Below are positions 35,726 through 47,509 of a stretch of 64,000 nucleotides of DNA, piece after piece. Under the pieces are notes generated by a model. That model worked only from the letters and a program-made list of their open reading frames with translations. It was not told the DNA's origin and did no database searches. The stretch is taken from assembly GCA_022376515.1 (NCBI GenBank), contig WTXI01000105.1, positions 1-64,000 on the forward strand, in the 5' to 3' direction. Position 1 is the first letter of the stretch. The number at the start of each line of letters is the position of its first letter. This DNA comes from Lactifluus volemus. Lineage: Eukaryota > Basidiomycota > Agaricomycetes > Russulales > Russulaceae. The position numbers and the translations under genes were made by a program.

Positions 35726-36649
35726 CATTACCTTGCTTGCAAGGTATTCTGTAAAGGTCGAAAGTCGCCTTCTTACTAATCCGGTTAGTAATCCTCTTCA
35801 CGTGGTATTTTTCCCTATATTGGCCATCCGTCCTGCTTCTTCGGGTCTTCCGTCCCTTTTTCCGCTCGTTCACCTACTTAATCTGTACGTCCCGCGACAT
35901 AAAAAACATTTGTTCTTGCTTGTAACAAGTATGTTATTCACACGCTCCGATTCATTACCATGCATCAGCGATTGTTGGGTAGGGTAATTTGGAAACTGCA
36001 TTCTCACACCCGCTAGCCTTCACTCGCACATTTCTCCTCGTCCCTCAATTCCTGGATATCGACATCGACGTTACGACCTTCTTGAAGAGGTGTCATCTGT
36101 GACACGTCGGAAGAGCGTTAGGGCGTCTGGACGGTGCTTTCCTGCCAGGCTTGGTGATGTGCGTTTACCATAATGAGGGGGGCCCCATCGCGTGGTGTCC
36201 GTCCTTGGCATCAAAATTGCACTGACATCGCACTTGCGTTTGTCGGAGCTTCTGATGCCTGCGATAGGCACTATCGTAGTGTCCCACGATCGCGTCACTG
36301 CCTCAGCTAGCACCAGCGCCTCAGCATTCAAATGTTCCACCCGTTGACGCGCTACCTCGATACCGCCACAATCACTTCCTCGGTCTCGCATGTGCCCCTT
36401 GGTACCTCCCGTGTGAAAGTGGTTATCACGACAACCCCGGTGGAACAACGCCAGGCGCATGTGGCCACGATTTTTCTGAGTACGCCACAATGGTGTTCAG
36501 AATGTTCGTGTTTTTATTTCGCGCCTGCTCGACCCTTCCCATCGCTGACCTTCATCAGCCAACAGAAGTGCAACAGCCATAGGCGTAACTGGCGTTTCCG
36601 AGGTCGCAGAAGGGCCCGCACCACTAGCACAATACAACTGCGCCCCACG
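35726..36649. other. left part of an extra segment in the spacer
   Basis: This has no counterpart in the parallel spacer at 43490. Frames on both strands around 36071-36667 have no domain I can name. They may be a decayed upstream part of the Cdc4-like gene that follows, but I cannot show it. Confidence 0.3.
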
Positions 36650-37400
36650 TGGCGCGCAAGTACTTGATTTGCAGGGGCTCGACAATCTCTTGCCTCTTTC
36701 CATTCTTGTGGTGCTGGCACTGGATGCACAGTGGAATGCCTCCGGCCGGGCGAAGAGTGCACGCAGCGACGTGGCCGGCGCGTGGGGCCAACCCAGCGTG
36801 CTGGTTGTCAGCGGCGGATGTGACAAAGACTGTGCGCGTGTAGGACTTGGGAACCAGGTAGGTTTTTCTATTGCCTCTTGTCGCAAGTCTTTCTGATCTG
36901 CGTGATGGGGCAAAACGTGGATGGTTGGTTAGATTCTCACTATACGGCTTTTGTCTTTTGTAGACATACCTCAACCGTGCGCTATCTCAAAGTGCTGCTC
37001 AATCGACCAATTGTGGTGAGCGGCTCTTGCCGCGAGTGTGGGATGTACAACATGGGCGAATGCTGCACGTCCTAACCGGGCACGTGGGCAGCGTGTGCTC
37101 GCTTGATGTGTGCGGGAACTGAGTTGTTAGTGAGAATTACGATTGCACTTGCCGAGTACGCCACTCTTTGTCTTTTTTTTCAGGCGCCGATTGGCAAGTA
37201 GCTCTGGGATGTGGATACAGGTGAATGTCTGCAGGTTTTCTGAGGACACTTCAACCAGATGTATGCCGTAGCGTTTGATGGAAAGATTGTAGCTTCTGGT
37301 GGCCTAGACACCACTGTGCACCTGTGGGACGTTGAGAATGTGAACACAGCGAACTATTTGGGTCCTTTGGGAGCACAGGACGGCATTGATACCTGGGGCC
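36650..37400 (+). pseudogene. decayed Cdc4/Fbw7-like WD40 fragment
   Basis: Pieces of consecutive WD40 blades can be read in shifting frames: 'VLVVSGGCDKD', then after an intron-like gap 'HTSTVRYLKVLLNRPIVVSGS', then 'VWDVQHGRMLHVLTGHVGSV', 'WDVDTGECLQVF' and 'VAFDGKIVASGGLDTTVHLW'. Their order and wording match the propeller of Cdc4-type F-box/WD40 proteins. At least one frameshift (about 37030) and in-frame stops (for example after 'VCGN' near 37120, and in 'GKxLWDV' near 37199) break it. The N-terminal F-box part and the last blades are missing. It is a gene fragment carried in a segment inserted between F-box units, not a working gene. Confidence 0.8.
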
Positions 37401-37656
37401 ACTGAACTTATGAGGGAATCATTCGATCAATGCCGATGAGCATGGAACGGTAGGTCAGATGCAAACAATAGAGATGACAACGCCAACGGTCAGATACTCA
37501 AACCCTCAAGCTGATGGGTCACCCGATGACCTGCACTGCAAATTCAAGCAAGGTCGAGGCCGACACCGTCGGCGCTTCTAGTCATCTTGAACTCTGGCAA
37601 AACATTACAAGCTATCATACGTAATCAGCCGTTTATTTGGCTATGTCACCGTTATG

Positions 37657-37694
37657 CACGTGTCCATGGCATGCATTTGGAATGCTGTGCGCAA
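37657..37694 (+). promoter_or_regulatory. CACGTG block upstream of F-box copy 6
   Basis: CACGTG at 37657-37662 is followed by the conserved 'GCATTTGGAATGCTGTGCGC' block. It is well preserved although the gene downstream is broken. Confidence 0.5.
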
Positions 37695-37989
37695 TGACCA
37701 GGACATGCCTCTCTGAGTCTTTGATAGATTGTCGATCCTCCCCCAACCCAGTCCCTCCTAAATTGCTGGCGCTGCTCTTGGCGCTTCTATTCCACTTGAG
37801 CACGTACCACTTGCGACGTGCTATCCTTGGTGCTATCCTCCCCGCCATCCCACTATTCATTCCCAGGACCTATCCGATAGAGATTGGTAGCCGCTCCCTA
37901 GGCTCAAAGAGAGAAAAAGGAGTTGCAAATCACCATCAGGAATTGTTTATTCAATAAGGACCAGGTAGGATTCATCTGGAGCTAGTGCA

Positions 37990-39413
37990 ATGATTGCTGA
38001 GTTGAATCACGCAGGGATGGTGCTCCCACGAGTGACCATCGGATCTCTCCCCGACGATGTCCTACTAGAGATATTCTATGCTTACAAGGAGTTGGAGGGT
38101 CACCTGTATCATATCCCTTCAATTTGGCATGACTGTTGGCCCAGGCTGGTGCACGTGTGCCAAAGGTGGCGATTCCTCATTTTTGCATCGCCACACCATC
38201 TCAATTTGCAACTTCTCTGTACACCGACACGGCCTGTGAGAAAAATGCTGGATATCTGGCCTGCATTTCCTCTCATTCTCTTCTATGAGTATATGCCAAA
38301 CCCAAGAAAGGAAGATTTTGACAACTTGGTTGCCACGTTGGAGTGTCGTGATCGCGTACACGAAATCCGAGTCGGATTTGTCCCGGGTTTTGTATGGGAA
38401 CAAGTTACCAAAGTGGCGCAGGAGCCATTTCCAGCATTGACAACTCTTGAAGTTTCGCAATCTGATGGGTTGGCAGTAGACGATATATTCTTGAATGGAT
38501 CTGCCCCAAATTTACAACATCTATCTTTATACGGAATTTCAATCCCAAGACGACTCGGGTCTGCAACTCATCTCACATCTCTTTATCTTTTTGATATACC
38601 TAATTCTGGGTACATCCCACCCGAGACAATGGCCACATCCCTGTCTGCGTTGCCACAACTCGAATTCCTTAATGTCGAGTTCAAATCTCCTACGCCTCAA
38701 CCGAAACGAAGAAACTGACATATATCGCCACCGACACGGTTTGTTCTCCCCGCTCTCACTTGGTTGACATTCAAAGGTGTGAGCGAGTACTTGGACGTGC
38801 TCACAGCCCGAATCGATGCCCCTCTACTCGAGCACTTTGACGTCACCTTCTTCCATCAGCTTGTCTTCGACATCCCACAAATTATTCGGTTCCTTGGTCA
38901 CCAAGATGCGTTCAGGCCATCCAGTCTTACCCTTTATTATAATCTGAGCCACGCCTCTATCTTTCTTTCCACTCCAATGTGTTATCCCACGAGGTTTTGC
39001 AATTGGTCTCAAGTTATCCTGTGCAAAAGTTTGGATTGGCAAGCCTTTTCCACAGTGCATATATGCAGCCAGATTCTGTCCTTCCGTTCTAGCGTGGAGT
39101 CACTCAACATTAGGTGCTTTCCTCGCTGGCACGCAGACTCCTCGCCAGAGGACTAGATCCCACGCTATGGCTCCAACTTTTTCGTTGCTTTACCTCTGTC
39201 CAGAGTCTTGAAATACCTGAGCCGCTCATCGCAGCTGCACTCACCGGACAACCAACTGCCGATGATGTACTCCCCTCGCTACAGATCCTTTCCATTCTGG
39301 GGGATACGGATATGTCAGACGAAGCCGCGCAGCAAGTCATACAATCATTCGTCGCAGCCCGCCAACACTCTGGTCGTCCTGTAACTGTAACTCGCCGGCG
39401 CGGATTTACTTGA
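37990..39413 (+). pseudogene. F-box gene, array copy 6, nonsense and frameshift
   Basis: The frame from ATG 37990 (or 38017 after the conserved intron) carries F-box core LPDDVLLEIF and the LRR-like body. It stops at 38716-38718, where paralogues read CGA (Arg) and this copy TGA. The same frame is then open from 38719 to about 39154 ('FFHQLVFDIPQIIRF'). There a 4-nt deletion in the 'EDEIDP' region shifts it, and the C-terminal 80 residues continue in another frame to TGA at 39413. The upstream exon also carries TAA in place of CAA (37953-37955). A truncated 242-residue product with the F-box but without most LRR-like sequence is conceivable. Confidence 0.88.
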
Positions 39414-40197
39414 GGCATTATATGGTCCACGCACCTGTTGTTCTTGACCACGTTTACTTCTTTCCACCCGTTCTCTTTCCTCCCACGATCTATCTTTCTC
39501 ACATTATCTTCACTTTCCTGATGGCAACTATGAACCGCCCGTATGCTACCAGCCCGTGCCCTCCGCATCGTCCGAGGCTTGTACTCCACGACCTTGGCCA
39601 CAGCCACCATTGATGCCCCGGCATGTTACACTGGCCCATATCACGTTTACTTCACCCTCAAATCGCCAATAACTCGTATTGTCTCAGTTTCGTTGATGCT
39701 ATTTTAGCGTGCCATGCGTCTCCGAGTCCTTTTGTACTATCGTTGATTCTCCTATATTATCTTTCCTCTTGACTCAGACCGCTTACCACACCTCGCCCTA
39801 CGTTCTACCTTAGTTTGCGACCCTTCCCCACTCTTTACCATACCTTGGGATTATCCCGTCATCTTCAATTACGTTTGTACTGACTTGTGCTAGTAGCTAC
39901 GAGATCTGAATGTATTGAAAGATTGAGAGTTGTGGAACGAAGGAGCTGCTACGTTGTGACGGTGGGGAAGAGCTGTAGCAGAAGCCAAGTCGAAGATGTG
40001 TTGGGGCAGGGGGTCACATCGCATCGGGAACCTCATCTATGAGAAAGAAAAACCCAGTGACGGGCGGAAAGATACTCTGCTACGGGGACAACAGCCTCGG
40101 CCTGAGTGTGGGCGTTGACCTTAATCGTGATGCTTGAGTACTTGAGTGGCAGAGGTGAATGAACAAAAACGTGACCGGATAGATCTGATGGGTCATG
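39414..40197. other. array spacer after F-box copy 6
   Basis: A shared 3' flank and a shortened spacer without the antisense module. The block around 40015-40090 resembles 8870-8940 and 19505-19575. I see no gene. Confidence 0.45.
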
Positions 40198-40370
40198 TTA
40201 TCTTATCTCATCTTTTAGCCATCGTATTTCCCCTTGGCCTTGGAAAACACTGGCCGGGCAAACCATTTCTTGCCGAATTGTTTGTCGTAATCAGCCACAG
40301 TTTTTTAGTTTTGTTTAGTGGCTGTGTACTGTGACTGAGCACGTGCCCGTGACATTTTCAAGTTTGGAAT
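40198..40370 (+). promoter_or_regulatory. GATA-like sites and CACGTG upstream of F-box gene 7
   Basis: Two TTATCT sites lie at 40198-40208, CACGTG is at 40340-40345, and a 'TTTGGAATGCTG' block follows. The order is the same as in the other units. Confidence 0.5.
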
Positions 40371-40649
40371 GCTGCATCTAGCGGCTAGCAACGCTAGCAC
40401 CTAGTGTGCGCGACACAATGACCAGGACATGCCTCTGAGCCTTTGATAGCAATTACCCCCCAACTCAGTCTACTAACGCTGCTGTTCCACCCGAAGCTGT
40501 ACCACCCGTCACATCCTATTATCCCAGCCAAACAACATTACAGTACTACCCACTGCTCGTTCTCTCGGACCTCTCTGATAGAGATTCGTGGCCATCACGG
40601 TTCCAGAGGCAAAAAGAGAGAAAAGGGAGCTGCAAAGAGCCGCCAGGAA

Positions 40650-42125
40650 ATGTTTTTTCAACAAGGACCAGGTAGGATTCATCTGGAGCCACCCGCAGCG
40701 ATTGCTGAGTTGAATCACGCAGGGATGGTGCTCCCACGAGTGACCATCGGATCGCTCCCCGGTGATGTCCTACTAGAGATATTCTATGCCTACTACAGGG
40801 AGTCGCATAACCAGAATTATCGCTCTTGGTGTAGCGATTGGCTTAGGCTGGTGCACGTGTGCCGAAGATGGCGATTCCTCATTTTTGCATCGCCACACCA
40901 TCTCGATTTGCAACTTCTCTGCACACTGACACGGCCTGTGAGAAAAATGCTGGATATCTGGCCTGAATTTCCTCTCATGGTTGACTGCTGCGATTATACG
41001 GCAAAGCCAAGCGAGGACCACTTCGACAACTTGATTGCCGCATTGGAGCGTCGTGATCGCGTACACGAAATCAGAGTCAGAGATCTACCAGGTTCTCTAT
41101 GGGAACGAATTTCTACAGTGGCGCAGGAACCATTTCTGGCATTGACAACTCTTGAAGTGGCGCAATCTGATGGGTTGGCATCGGGCGATATATTCTTTAA
41201 TGTTGCCCCAAATTTACAACATCTATATTTATGCGGATTCTCGATCCCAAGACGACTCAAGTCTGCAATTCATCTCAGATCTCTTCGGCTTTTCGATATA
41301 CCTAACTCTGGGTACATCCCACCCGAGACAATGGCCACATCCCTGTCTGCGTTGCCACAGCTCGAATTCCTCACCATCGAATTCCGATCTCCGACGCCTC
41401 AACCGAAACGAAGAAACCGACCTGTACCGCCACCGACCCGGTTTGTTCTCCCCGCCCTCACTTGGTTGACATTTAAAGGTGTGAGCGAATACCTGGAAGT
41501 TCTCACAGCCCGAGTCGAGGCTCCTCTACTCGAGAAATTCAGGATAACATTTTCCCATCAACCTGTCTTTGACATCCCACACATTATTCGGTTCTTTGGT
41601 TACCAAGACTTCAAATTGTTCAGGCCATTCCGTCTCACTCTGCGTTTTCATCTGCATCTCTGCGCCTCTATCATCTTTTACCATTCAATGCATGATTTTA
41701 CGAGGTATCGCATGGACATTCAATGTAAAAAGTTGGATTGGCAAGTCTTTTCTATGGCACAGATATGCAACCAGATTCTGTCCTTCCGTTCCACTGTGAG
41801 GTCACTCGACGTTGAGTGCTTCGGAGTCCCTGGCCCAGAAGACGAGATAGATCCCATGGTATGGCTACAACTATTTCATCCATTTTCTTCAGTCCAGAGA
41901 CTTCAAATATACGCCGCCCTTGAGCCATCCATTGCACCCACGTTACAAGGGGACTCGGAATCAGCCGCAGAAGTATTCCCCTCGCTACGAATCCTCTCCA
42001 TTTGGGGGAACTCGCGGGCAGACGAAATCACGCAACAATCCATACAATCGTTTGTTGCAGCCCGCCAACACTCTGGCCGCCCTGTAATTGTCACTCGCCG
42101 CGAAAATTTTGACGGCGTCATGTAG
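40650..42125 (+). CDS. F-box protein, array copy 7
   Basis: Exons 40650-40671 and 40723-42125 join in phase 1 to 474 residues (MFFQQGPG then the F-box exon). If the 51-nt intron is retained, the frame is also open. The internal ATG at 40725 gives a 466-residue form. Upstream of 40650 the frame is open, but the ATG that starts exon 1 in other copies is ATC here. The F-box core is LPGDVLLEIF, and the LRR-like body has 'FSHQPVFDIPHIIRFFG'. The stop lies about 14 nt later than in sister copies and gives the C terminus 'ENFDGVM'. Confidence 0.83.
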   Translation: MFFQQGPGRIHLEPPAAIAELNHAGMVLPRVTIGSLPGDVLLEIFYAYYRESHNQNYRSWCSDWLRLVHVCRRWRFLIFASPHHLDLQLLCTLTRPVRKMLDIWPEFPLMVDCCDYTAKPSEDHFDNLIAALERRDRVHEIRVRDLPGSLWERISTVAQEPFLALTTLEVAQSDGLASGDIFFNVAPNLQHLYLCGFSIPRRLKSAIHLRSLRLFDIPNSGYIPPETMATSLSALPQLEFLTIEFRSPTPQPKRRNRPVPPPTRFVLPALTWLTFKGVSEYLEVLTARVEAPLLEKFRITFSHQPVFDIPHIIRFFGYQDFKLFRPFRLTLRFHLHLCASIIFYHSMHDFTRYRMDIQCKKLDWQVFSMAQICNQILSFRSTVRSLDVECFGVPGPEDEIDPMVWLQLFHPFSSVQRLQIYAALEPSIAPTLQGDSESAAEVFPSLRILSIWGNSRADEITQQSIQSFVAARQHSGRPVIVTRRENFDGVM

Positions 42126-43584
42126 TCCACACACCTCAGCTGCTCTTCAACTTCTTGACCACATCAACTTCTTTCCATCCCCCCGTTCTCTTTCATCCCT
42201 CCATCTATCTTTGTCCAATTACCTTCAGTGTCCTGATGGCGACCATGGACTCCCCGTATGCCATTAGTCCGTGCCCTCCGCATCACCCGAGGATGTACTT
42301 CACGACCTTGGCCACGACCGCCTTTGATGGCTCGCATGCTACACTGGCCCGTATCATGCTTACTCCCCCCTCGAATCACTAATACCACGTATTGTCTCAC
42401 TTTCATTGACGATCTAGCATTCTTTGCATCTCCGAGCCCTTATATATCTCTATCTTTGATTTCCTTGTTTTACTTCTCTCTTTGTGTTCTCTTACCACAC
42501 CTCGCGCTGTGTTCTACCCTAGTTCGAGACCCTTCCCCTTTTCTTACCATAACTTGTGATAGCCCAGTTTCCTTCGTTTAAATCTGTTGAATTGCGCAAG
42601 TACCACCACTCATTGCTACAGATTTTTGAATGTAATGTAGGATTGAGAGTTGTGGAACGAAGGAGCTTCTATCTGATCGGACAAACATTGTGGTGGTGGG
42701 GAAGAGCCGTGGCAGAAGCCAAGTAGAAGATGCATGCAGGATGTGCTCGCATCCAAGTCAGCCACACGGCCCACACCACCAAGGACCCCGGAAAAAAAGG
42801 ATGTAGAACGAAAGACGTACAGTACCAACGGACATACAATATGTGATATACTTAGGAATATCCACCCCGCTGACCAGCCTGCATCTCGACCCTGGGAAAA
42901 GATAGAAAATGGCGTTCGGACAATCCCAATTACAAGGCCCGTCAAAGAGCGCGACGCGCGCACGCCGGTGGTGCCCAGGTTGTCGCAAATGCGAAGCTAC
43001 TAGTAGCGTAGCCATGGCCGGCTCGGAGCTTTCGGCCGCGGTAGGTAGGCTTTGCAAGGCTGTACTATTTTTTCCACGTTTTTTTTAGCAGATGAGGAAT
43101 ACATAGTCGCCGTTAACCGCGTTAACCAGCTATCCGAGTCATTATTATCACATCATACTTGACCTAGAACTCAGGCTCGGGTATCGCACGAATTGTTGAA
43201 AAAGGTATTTACGTCGCCGATCATGAGGAATTCTCTGAGATTCTCATTTGTGAGCTCTATTTGAAGGTCAGTGGGTAAGGGTTTTAGCAGTCGTGGGAAG
43301 AGAATGAATGTAAATTCTGCAACGAGGAGGTGACTGTACTGAAGAAATGAAATTCCCACGCGTGTCCTCCGCCAATCAACCTAAAAATCGTCATATCGGG
43401 GGTTTATGCGGCTAAGCTTAAGCGTACTGCTGGCTCAGGTCATATAGACCTGATGAATCTTGTTATGTCATCTCTTCGAGTTAGCCTACTTGCGCACTCA
43501 TAGTATTCACCTTGAACAAGTGGCAAAACATTACAAGCTATAATACGTAATGAGCCGTTTTTGTTTGGCAATGTCACCGTGATG
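42126..43584. other. array spacer after F-box copy 7
   Basis: This is the full-length form of the spacer, parallel to 34574-35725. It has a 3' flank, the 'TTGCTACAGATTTTTGAATG' motif near 42614, 'CACCACCAAGGACCCC' near 42773, and the antisense module at 43140-43323. Confidence 0.55.
43140..43323 (-). repeat. antisense spacer module, copy 6 (open frame)
   Basis: The minus-strand frame 43359-43171 is open and reads 'LQIELTNENLREFLMIGDV' followed by 'NTFFNNSCDT'. It is preceded by the hydrophobic 'EFTFILFPRLLKPLP'. Together with copy 10 (55905-56085) it is the best preserved version. Confidence 0.55.
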
Positions 43585-43622
43585 CACGTGTCCATGGCAT
43601 GGATTTGGAATGCTGTGCGCAA
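43585..43622 (+). promoter_or_regulatory. CACGTG block upstream of F-box gene 8
   Basis: CACGTG at 43585-43590 is followed by 'GATTTGGAATGCTGTGCGC', as in the sister units. Confidence 0.5.
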
Positions 43623-43876
43623 TGACTAGGACTTTGATCGATCCTCCCCCAACCCAGTCCTTCCTAAATTGCTAACGCTGCTCTTGGCGCTGCTATTCCA
43701 CTCAAGCACGTACCACCTGCGACGTGCTATCCTGCCAGCCAAACAACATTACTACCCACTACCCATTCTCTACGACCTCTCTGATAGAGATCGGTGGCCG
43801 TTCCTTAGGCTCAACGAGAGAGAAAAAGCGCCGAATTGTTTATTCAACAAGGTAGGATTCATCTGGAGCCAGTGCG

Positions 43877-45304
43877 ATGATTGCTGAATTGAATCACGCA
43901 GGGATGGTGCTCCCACGAGTGACCATCGAATCGCTCCCTGACGATGTCCTACTAGAGATATTCTATGTCTACAAGGAGTCGGAGGATTACCAGTTTGATG
44001 ACCCTTCAAGTTGGCATGACTGTTGGCCCAGGCTGGTGCACGTGTGCCGAAGATGGCGATTCCTCATTTTTGCATCGCCACACCATCTCGACTTGCAACT
44101 TGTCTGCACACCGGCACGGCCTGTGAGAGAAATGCTGGATATCTGGCCTGCATTTCCTCTCGTTCTTCTCTACAAATATATGCCAAACCCAAGCAAGGAA
44201 GATTTCGACAACTTCGTTGCTACGTTGGAGCGTCATGATCGCGTACACAAAATCAGAGTCGAGTTTGTCCCGGGTTTTGTATGGGAACAAATTATCAAAG
44301 TGGCGCAGGAGCCATTTCCGGCATTGACAACTCTTGAATTACAGCAATCCGAGTTTGATGGGGGGTTGACATCGGGCGATATATTCTTGAATGGATCTGC
44401 CCCAAATTTACAATATCTATATTTATTTGGATTTTCAATCCCAAGACGACTCGGGTCTGCAACTCATCTCAGATATCTTCATCTTGAGAATATACCTAAT
44501 TATGGATACATCCCACCCGAGACAATGGCCATATCCCTGTCTGCCTTGCCACAGCTCGAAACCCTTATTGTCAAATTCCAATCTCACACGAAACAAGGAA
44601 ACCGACCTGTACCGCCACATACCCGCTTTGTTCTCCCTGCTCTCACGAACTTCGATTTCACGGGTGTGAGCGAGTACTTGGAAGTACTCACAGCTCGAAT
44701 CGATGCCCCTTTACTCATGCTCTTCAGTGTAACCTTCTTCCATCAGCCTGTCTTCGACATCCCGCAAATAATTCGGTTCGTTGGTCATCAAGACGCATTC
44801 AGGCCATCCAGTCTGACCTTGGATTTTCATGTGCTCTATGCGTCTATCCATTCTTCCGCTCAAATGAGTTATCCCGCAAGGCGTTTTTTCTGGACTCAAG
44901 AGCTCCTGTGCAAAGGGTTGCATTGGCAAGTACTTTTCATATCACAAATATGCAGCCAGATTCTGTCCTTCCGCTCTAGCGTGGAGTCACTAGAGATTAG
45001 CAGCACTTCTCACTCACACTACTCACCTGAAGACGAGATAGATCCCACGCTATGGATCCAACTTTTTCACCCATTTACCTCTGTCCAGAGTCTTGAGATA
45101 TCTGAGCCGCTCATCGCAGCTGTGTTACCCCCGCTCATCGGACAACCAACCACCGATGTACTCCCCTCGCTACACACCCTTTCCATTCTGGGGGATACGG
45201 ATATGTCAGACGAAACCGCGCAGAAAGTCGTACAATCATTCGTCGCAACCCGCCAACACTTTGGTCGCCCCATAACTGTCTCTCGCCGGTGCGAATCGAC
45301 TTGA
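43877..45304 (+). CDS. F-box protein, array copy 8
   Basis: The continuous frame from ATG 43877 has 475 residues. The conserved intron (43852-43901) would remove that ATG and leave ATG 43904 as the likely start (466 residues). The upstream exon lacks the usual ATG and has lost six bases before the donor, so an extended N terminus is unlikely. The F-box core is LPDDVLLEIF, with 'VHVCRRWR'. The body contains the family block 'FFHQPVFDIPQIIRF' and ends 'TVSRRCEST'. No internal damage. Closest relatives in the window are copies 6 and 12. Confidence 0.85.
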   Translation: MIAELNHAGMVLPRVTIESLPDDVLLEIFYVYKESEDYQFDDPSSWHDCWPRLVHVCRRWRFLIFASPHHLDLQLVCTPARPVREMLDIWPAFPLVLLYKYMPNPSKEDFDNFVATLERHDRVHKIRVEFVPGFVWEQIIKVAQEPFPALTTLELQQSEFDGGLTSGDIFLNGSAPNLQYLYLFGFSIPRRLGSATHLRYLHLENIPNYGYIPPETMAISLSALPQLETLIVKFQSHTKQGNRPVPPHTRFVLPALTNFDFTGVSEYLEVLTARIDAPLLMLFSVTFFHQPVFDIPQIIRFVGHQDAFRPSSLTLDFHVLYASIHSSAQMSYPARRFFWTQELLCKGLHWQVLFISQICSQILSFRSSVESLEISSTSHSHYSPEDEIDPTLWIQLFHPFTSVQSLEISEPLIAAVLPPLIGQPTTDVLPSLHTLSILGDTDMSDETAQKVVQSFVATRQHFGRPITVSRRCEST

Positions 45305-45689
45305 GGATGTCATATGGTCCACGCACCTGTTGTTCTTCACCACGTTTACTTCTTTCCACCCGTTCTCTTTCCTCCATCTATCTTTCTCCCATCGTCTATC
45401 TTTCTCCTGTTATCTTCATTTTCCTAACGGCGACCATGGATCGCCCGTGCCCTCCGCATCATCCAAAGCTACTGCCACTGTCCTCAACCTTCCTGCCAAC
45501 TCCCTTCGGGATTGCCATGATGCCATGTCAGGGTCCGAGTCCAAGCCCGACCCGCAGTTCCGATGATAGTCAGACCAATAAGTCATCAGCTCTTGGCCCA
45601 GAGGGTTTTTCCTGCAACGCGAAGCTGCTTCACCTGATGGATCAAGGACCTGAATGTCTCCCCGAGTGGCAGTGAAATTTTTGAAATAG
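45305..45689. other. junction of array spacer and type II unit
   Basis: After about 170 nt of normal F-box 3' flank, the sequence switches near 45470 to the upstream part of the type II unit (partner 17390-17575, with 'CTCAACCTTCCTGCCAA'). I see no gene. Confidence 0.5.
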
Positions 45690-46343
45690 ATCCGAGTCAC
45701 ATGCCTGTCCGCGATCGCACCGGCCCGCTTTGTTCTCTCCGCTCTCGCTTGGTTTTTTTTTACAGGCCTGGTAGTCCTCGCAGCCCGAATCGGTACTCAT
45801 GAGTTCAAGATACCCTTCTTCAATAAACTCGTCTTTGACACCCCTCAAACCATTTGGCTCTTTGGTCACCTAGAGTCAGCCACTCGGTCGCAGTCGATCC
45901 ACTCCAACATTCAATCGTCACCACCACGCCTCGACCTCCCTTCCCCTGAATCATCCTACGATGTACCGCTCATGACGTATCGAATGCAACAGGTTGGATT
46001 GGCAAGTCTTTCAGTGGCATAGATATGCAGCCATACACCGCCCTTTCGCTCCAGCGTGGAATCGCTCATCCGGTGCAACCGGCTAATTCCAAACACGGAC
46101 ATTGATTCCATGGTATGGCTCCACTCATTTCCCTCTTTCCGGAGTCTTGAAATACCCACCACGCTAGAGCCGTTCATCGAAGCTACATTACATGGGCTCA
46201 CGGGAGAATCGGCAACCGAAGTGCTCCCCTCAGTACACATTGGAGATATGTCCAACGACGCTGCGCAACAAGGCATACAATCGCTCATCGCAGCCCGCCA
46301 GCACTACGGTCGCCCTATGGCCGTCTCTCGCCACAAATCTTAG
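45690..46343 (+). pseudogene. 5'-truncated F-box remnant, type II, copy 2
   Basis: This mirrors 17577-18123. 'FNKLVFDTPQTIWLFGHLES' and, after disruption, 'SLEIPTTLEPFIEATLHGLTGESA' through 'RPMAVSRHKS' and a stop at 46343. The 3' third (46056-46343) is still open. The F-box is missing and the middle is frameshifted. It is slightly better preserved than its partner. Confidence 0.78.
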
Positions 46344-47509
46344 TGACGGCATCATAAAGTCAGCGCAGGCGCTATCCTTCAAGTTGGAACCATTTTCATT
46401 TGCTTGTTTCAACTCGTTCCCTTTCCCTCTTCCACTTTCTGCGCTCGTCCGATCATCTGACGGCGGACCTGGGCCACAGGTATACGAGCAACCGATGACC
46501 TACACCCCAACTTGTACTCCGCAACGCCACCTCCGAGTCTACCGCGACCACTTTTTAGGTTACGGGGTCAGTTATTGATGTTCTACAGTGACTTTGGTCT
46601 TCGTGTGTTCCTCTTTACCATGACATCTCTCTCCATCAATCTCCTCCTTTGCTATTGTCATATCGAATCTGTTAATGTTTTCTAGCTCCCATCTGTTTTC
46701 GGGTATCTGTTTGTCTCCTTAGAGTTACCCCTACTTCTTGTATAATCCTTTCTCTCTGATTGAGCAAATATCGTGACGGCAACCATGCAGGCCGAGCGGA
46801 AGATTGATGCGGGGTACGCCTGCATGAGCCAGACCATCGAGAGCCAGAAAAATGAGGTAGATTGGATGAAGTATCAACGGACATACTAGTCTCATTCACT
46901 ATACGTGATGCGCATACAATACCCATTCCCGCATGCGTCCCCAGCAGCATGCGCTGGCGTCGACGATCCCCACTTCGTCGTGGTGGTCGTCCTAATACCT
47001 GCCCCGAACAGTTAACTCCCTTCGTTCGCACAACCGGCTTGTCTTTGCGTGACACGGATCAGTATTTGCTATAAACGGCATTCCAGCGAGTGCGAGCATC
47101 TCGCACTCACCCTCAAACCTGGAGTTCTTCGTGCGACTTGGAGTTCTTCAAGAAAAGATTGATTATCAAAACAGCGGTTGAGGGCTCTAATAGACGTGCA
47201 AGGACGACGAATGAAAATTCTGTTGCGGAAAAAAAAAGATGAGGTAGCTGAAAAGAAAAGTTGAAATTGCTACACACTGTCAGTCTTCGTCGACCTGTTA
47301 ACCTCCTTTGTGCAATTGTTTCATTGGGCCGAGGGTCGAGTCACCGGAGGGGGTGTGCCCTTCGAGGGTCGGTGTCGTCCATCCGTGTAGGGGACGCTTT
47401 CGCAAGTCGTGTTCCGGCATCACCTCGCGGCAGGGGCCGAGTCGGAGATTGAGGTCGACTTTGACTCGAACGTGTCAGGATTCAAGCTAGTCAACCCCTT
47501 TCATGCGAT
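46344..47509. other. 3' half of type II unit, then leader of F-box gene 9
   Basis: 46344-47230 matches 18124-19060. A partial antisense module (47130-47225, minus) keeps only the N-terminal part of the pattern. No CACGTG box of the usual form is found before the next F-box gene. Confidence 0.45.
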
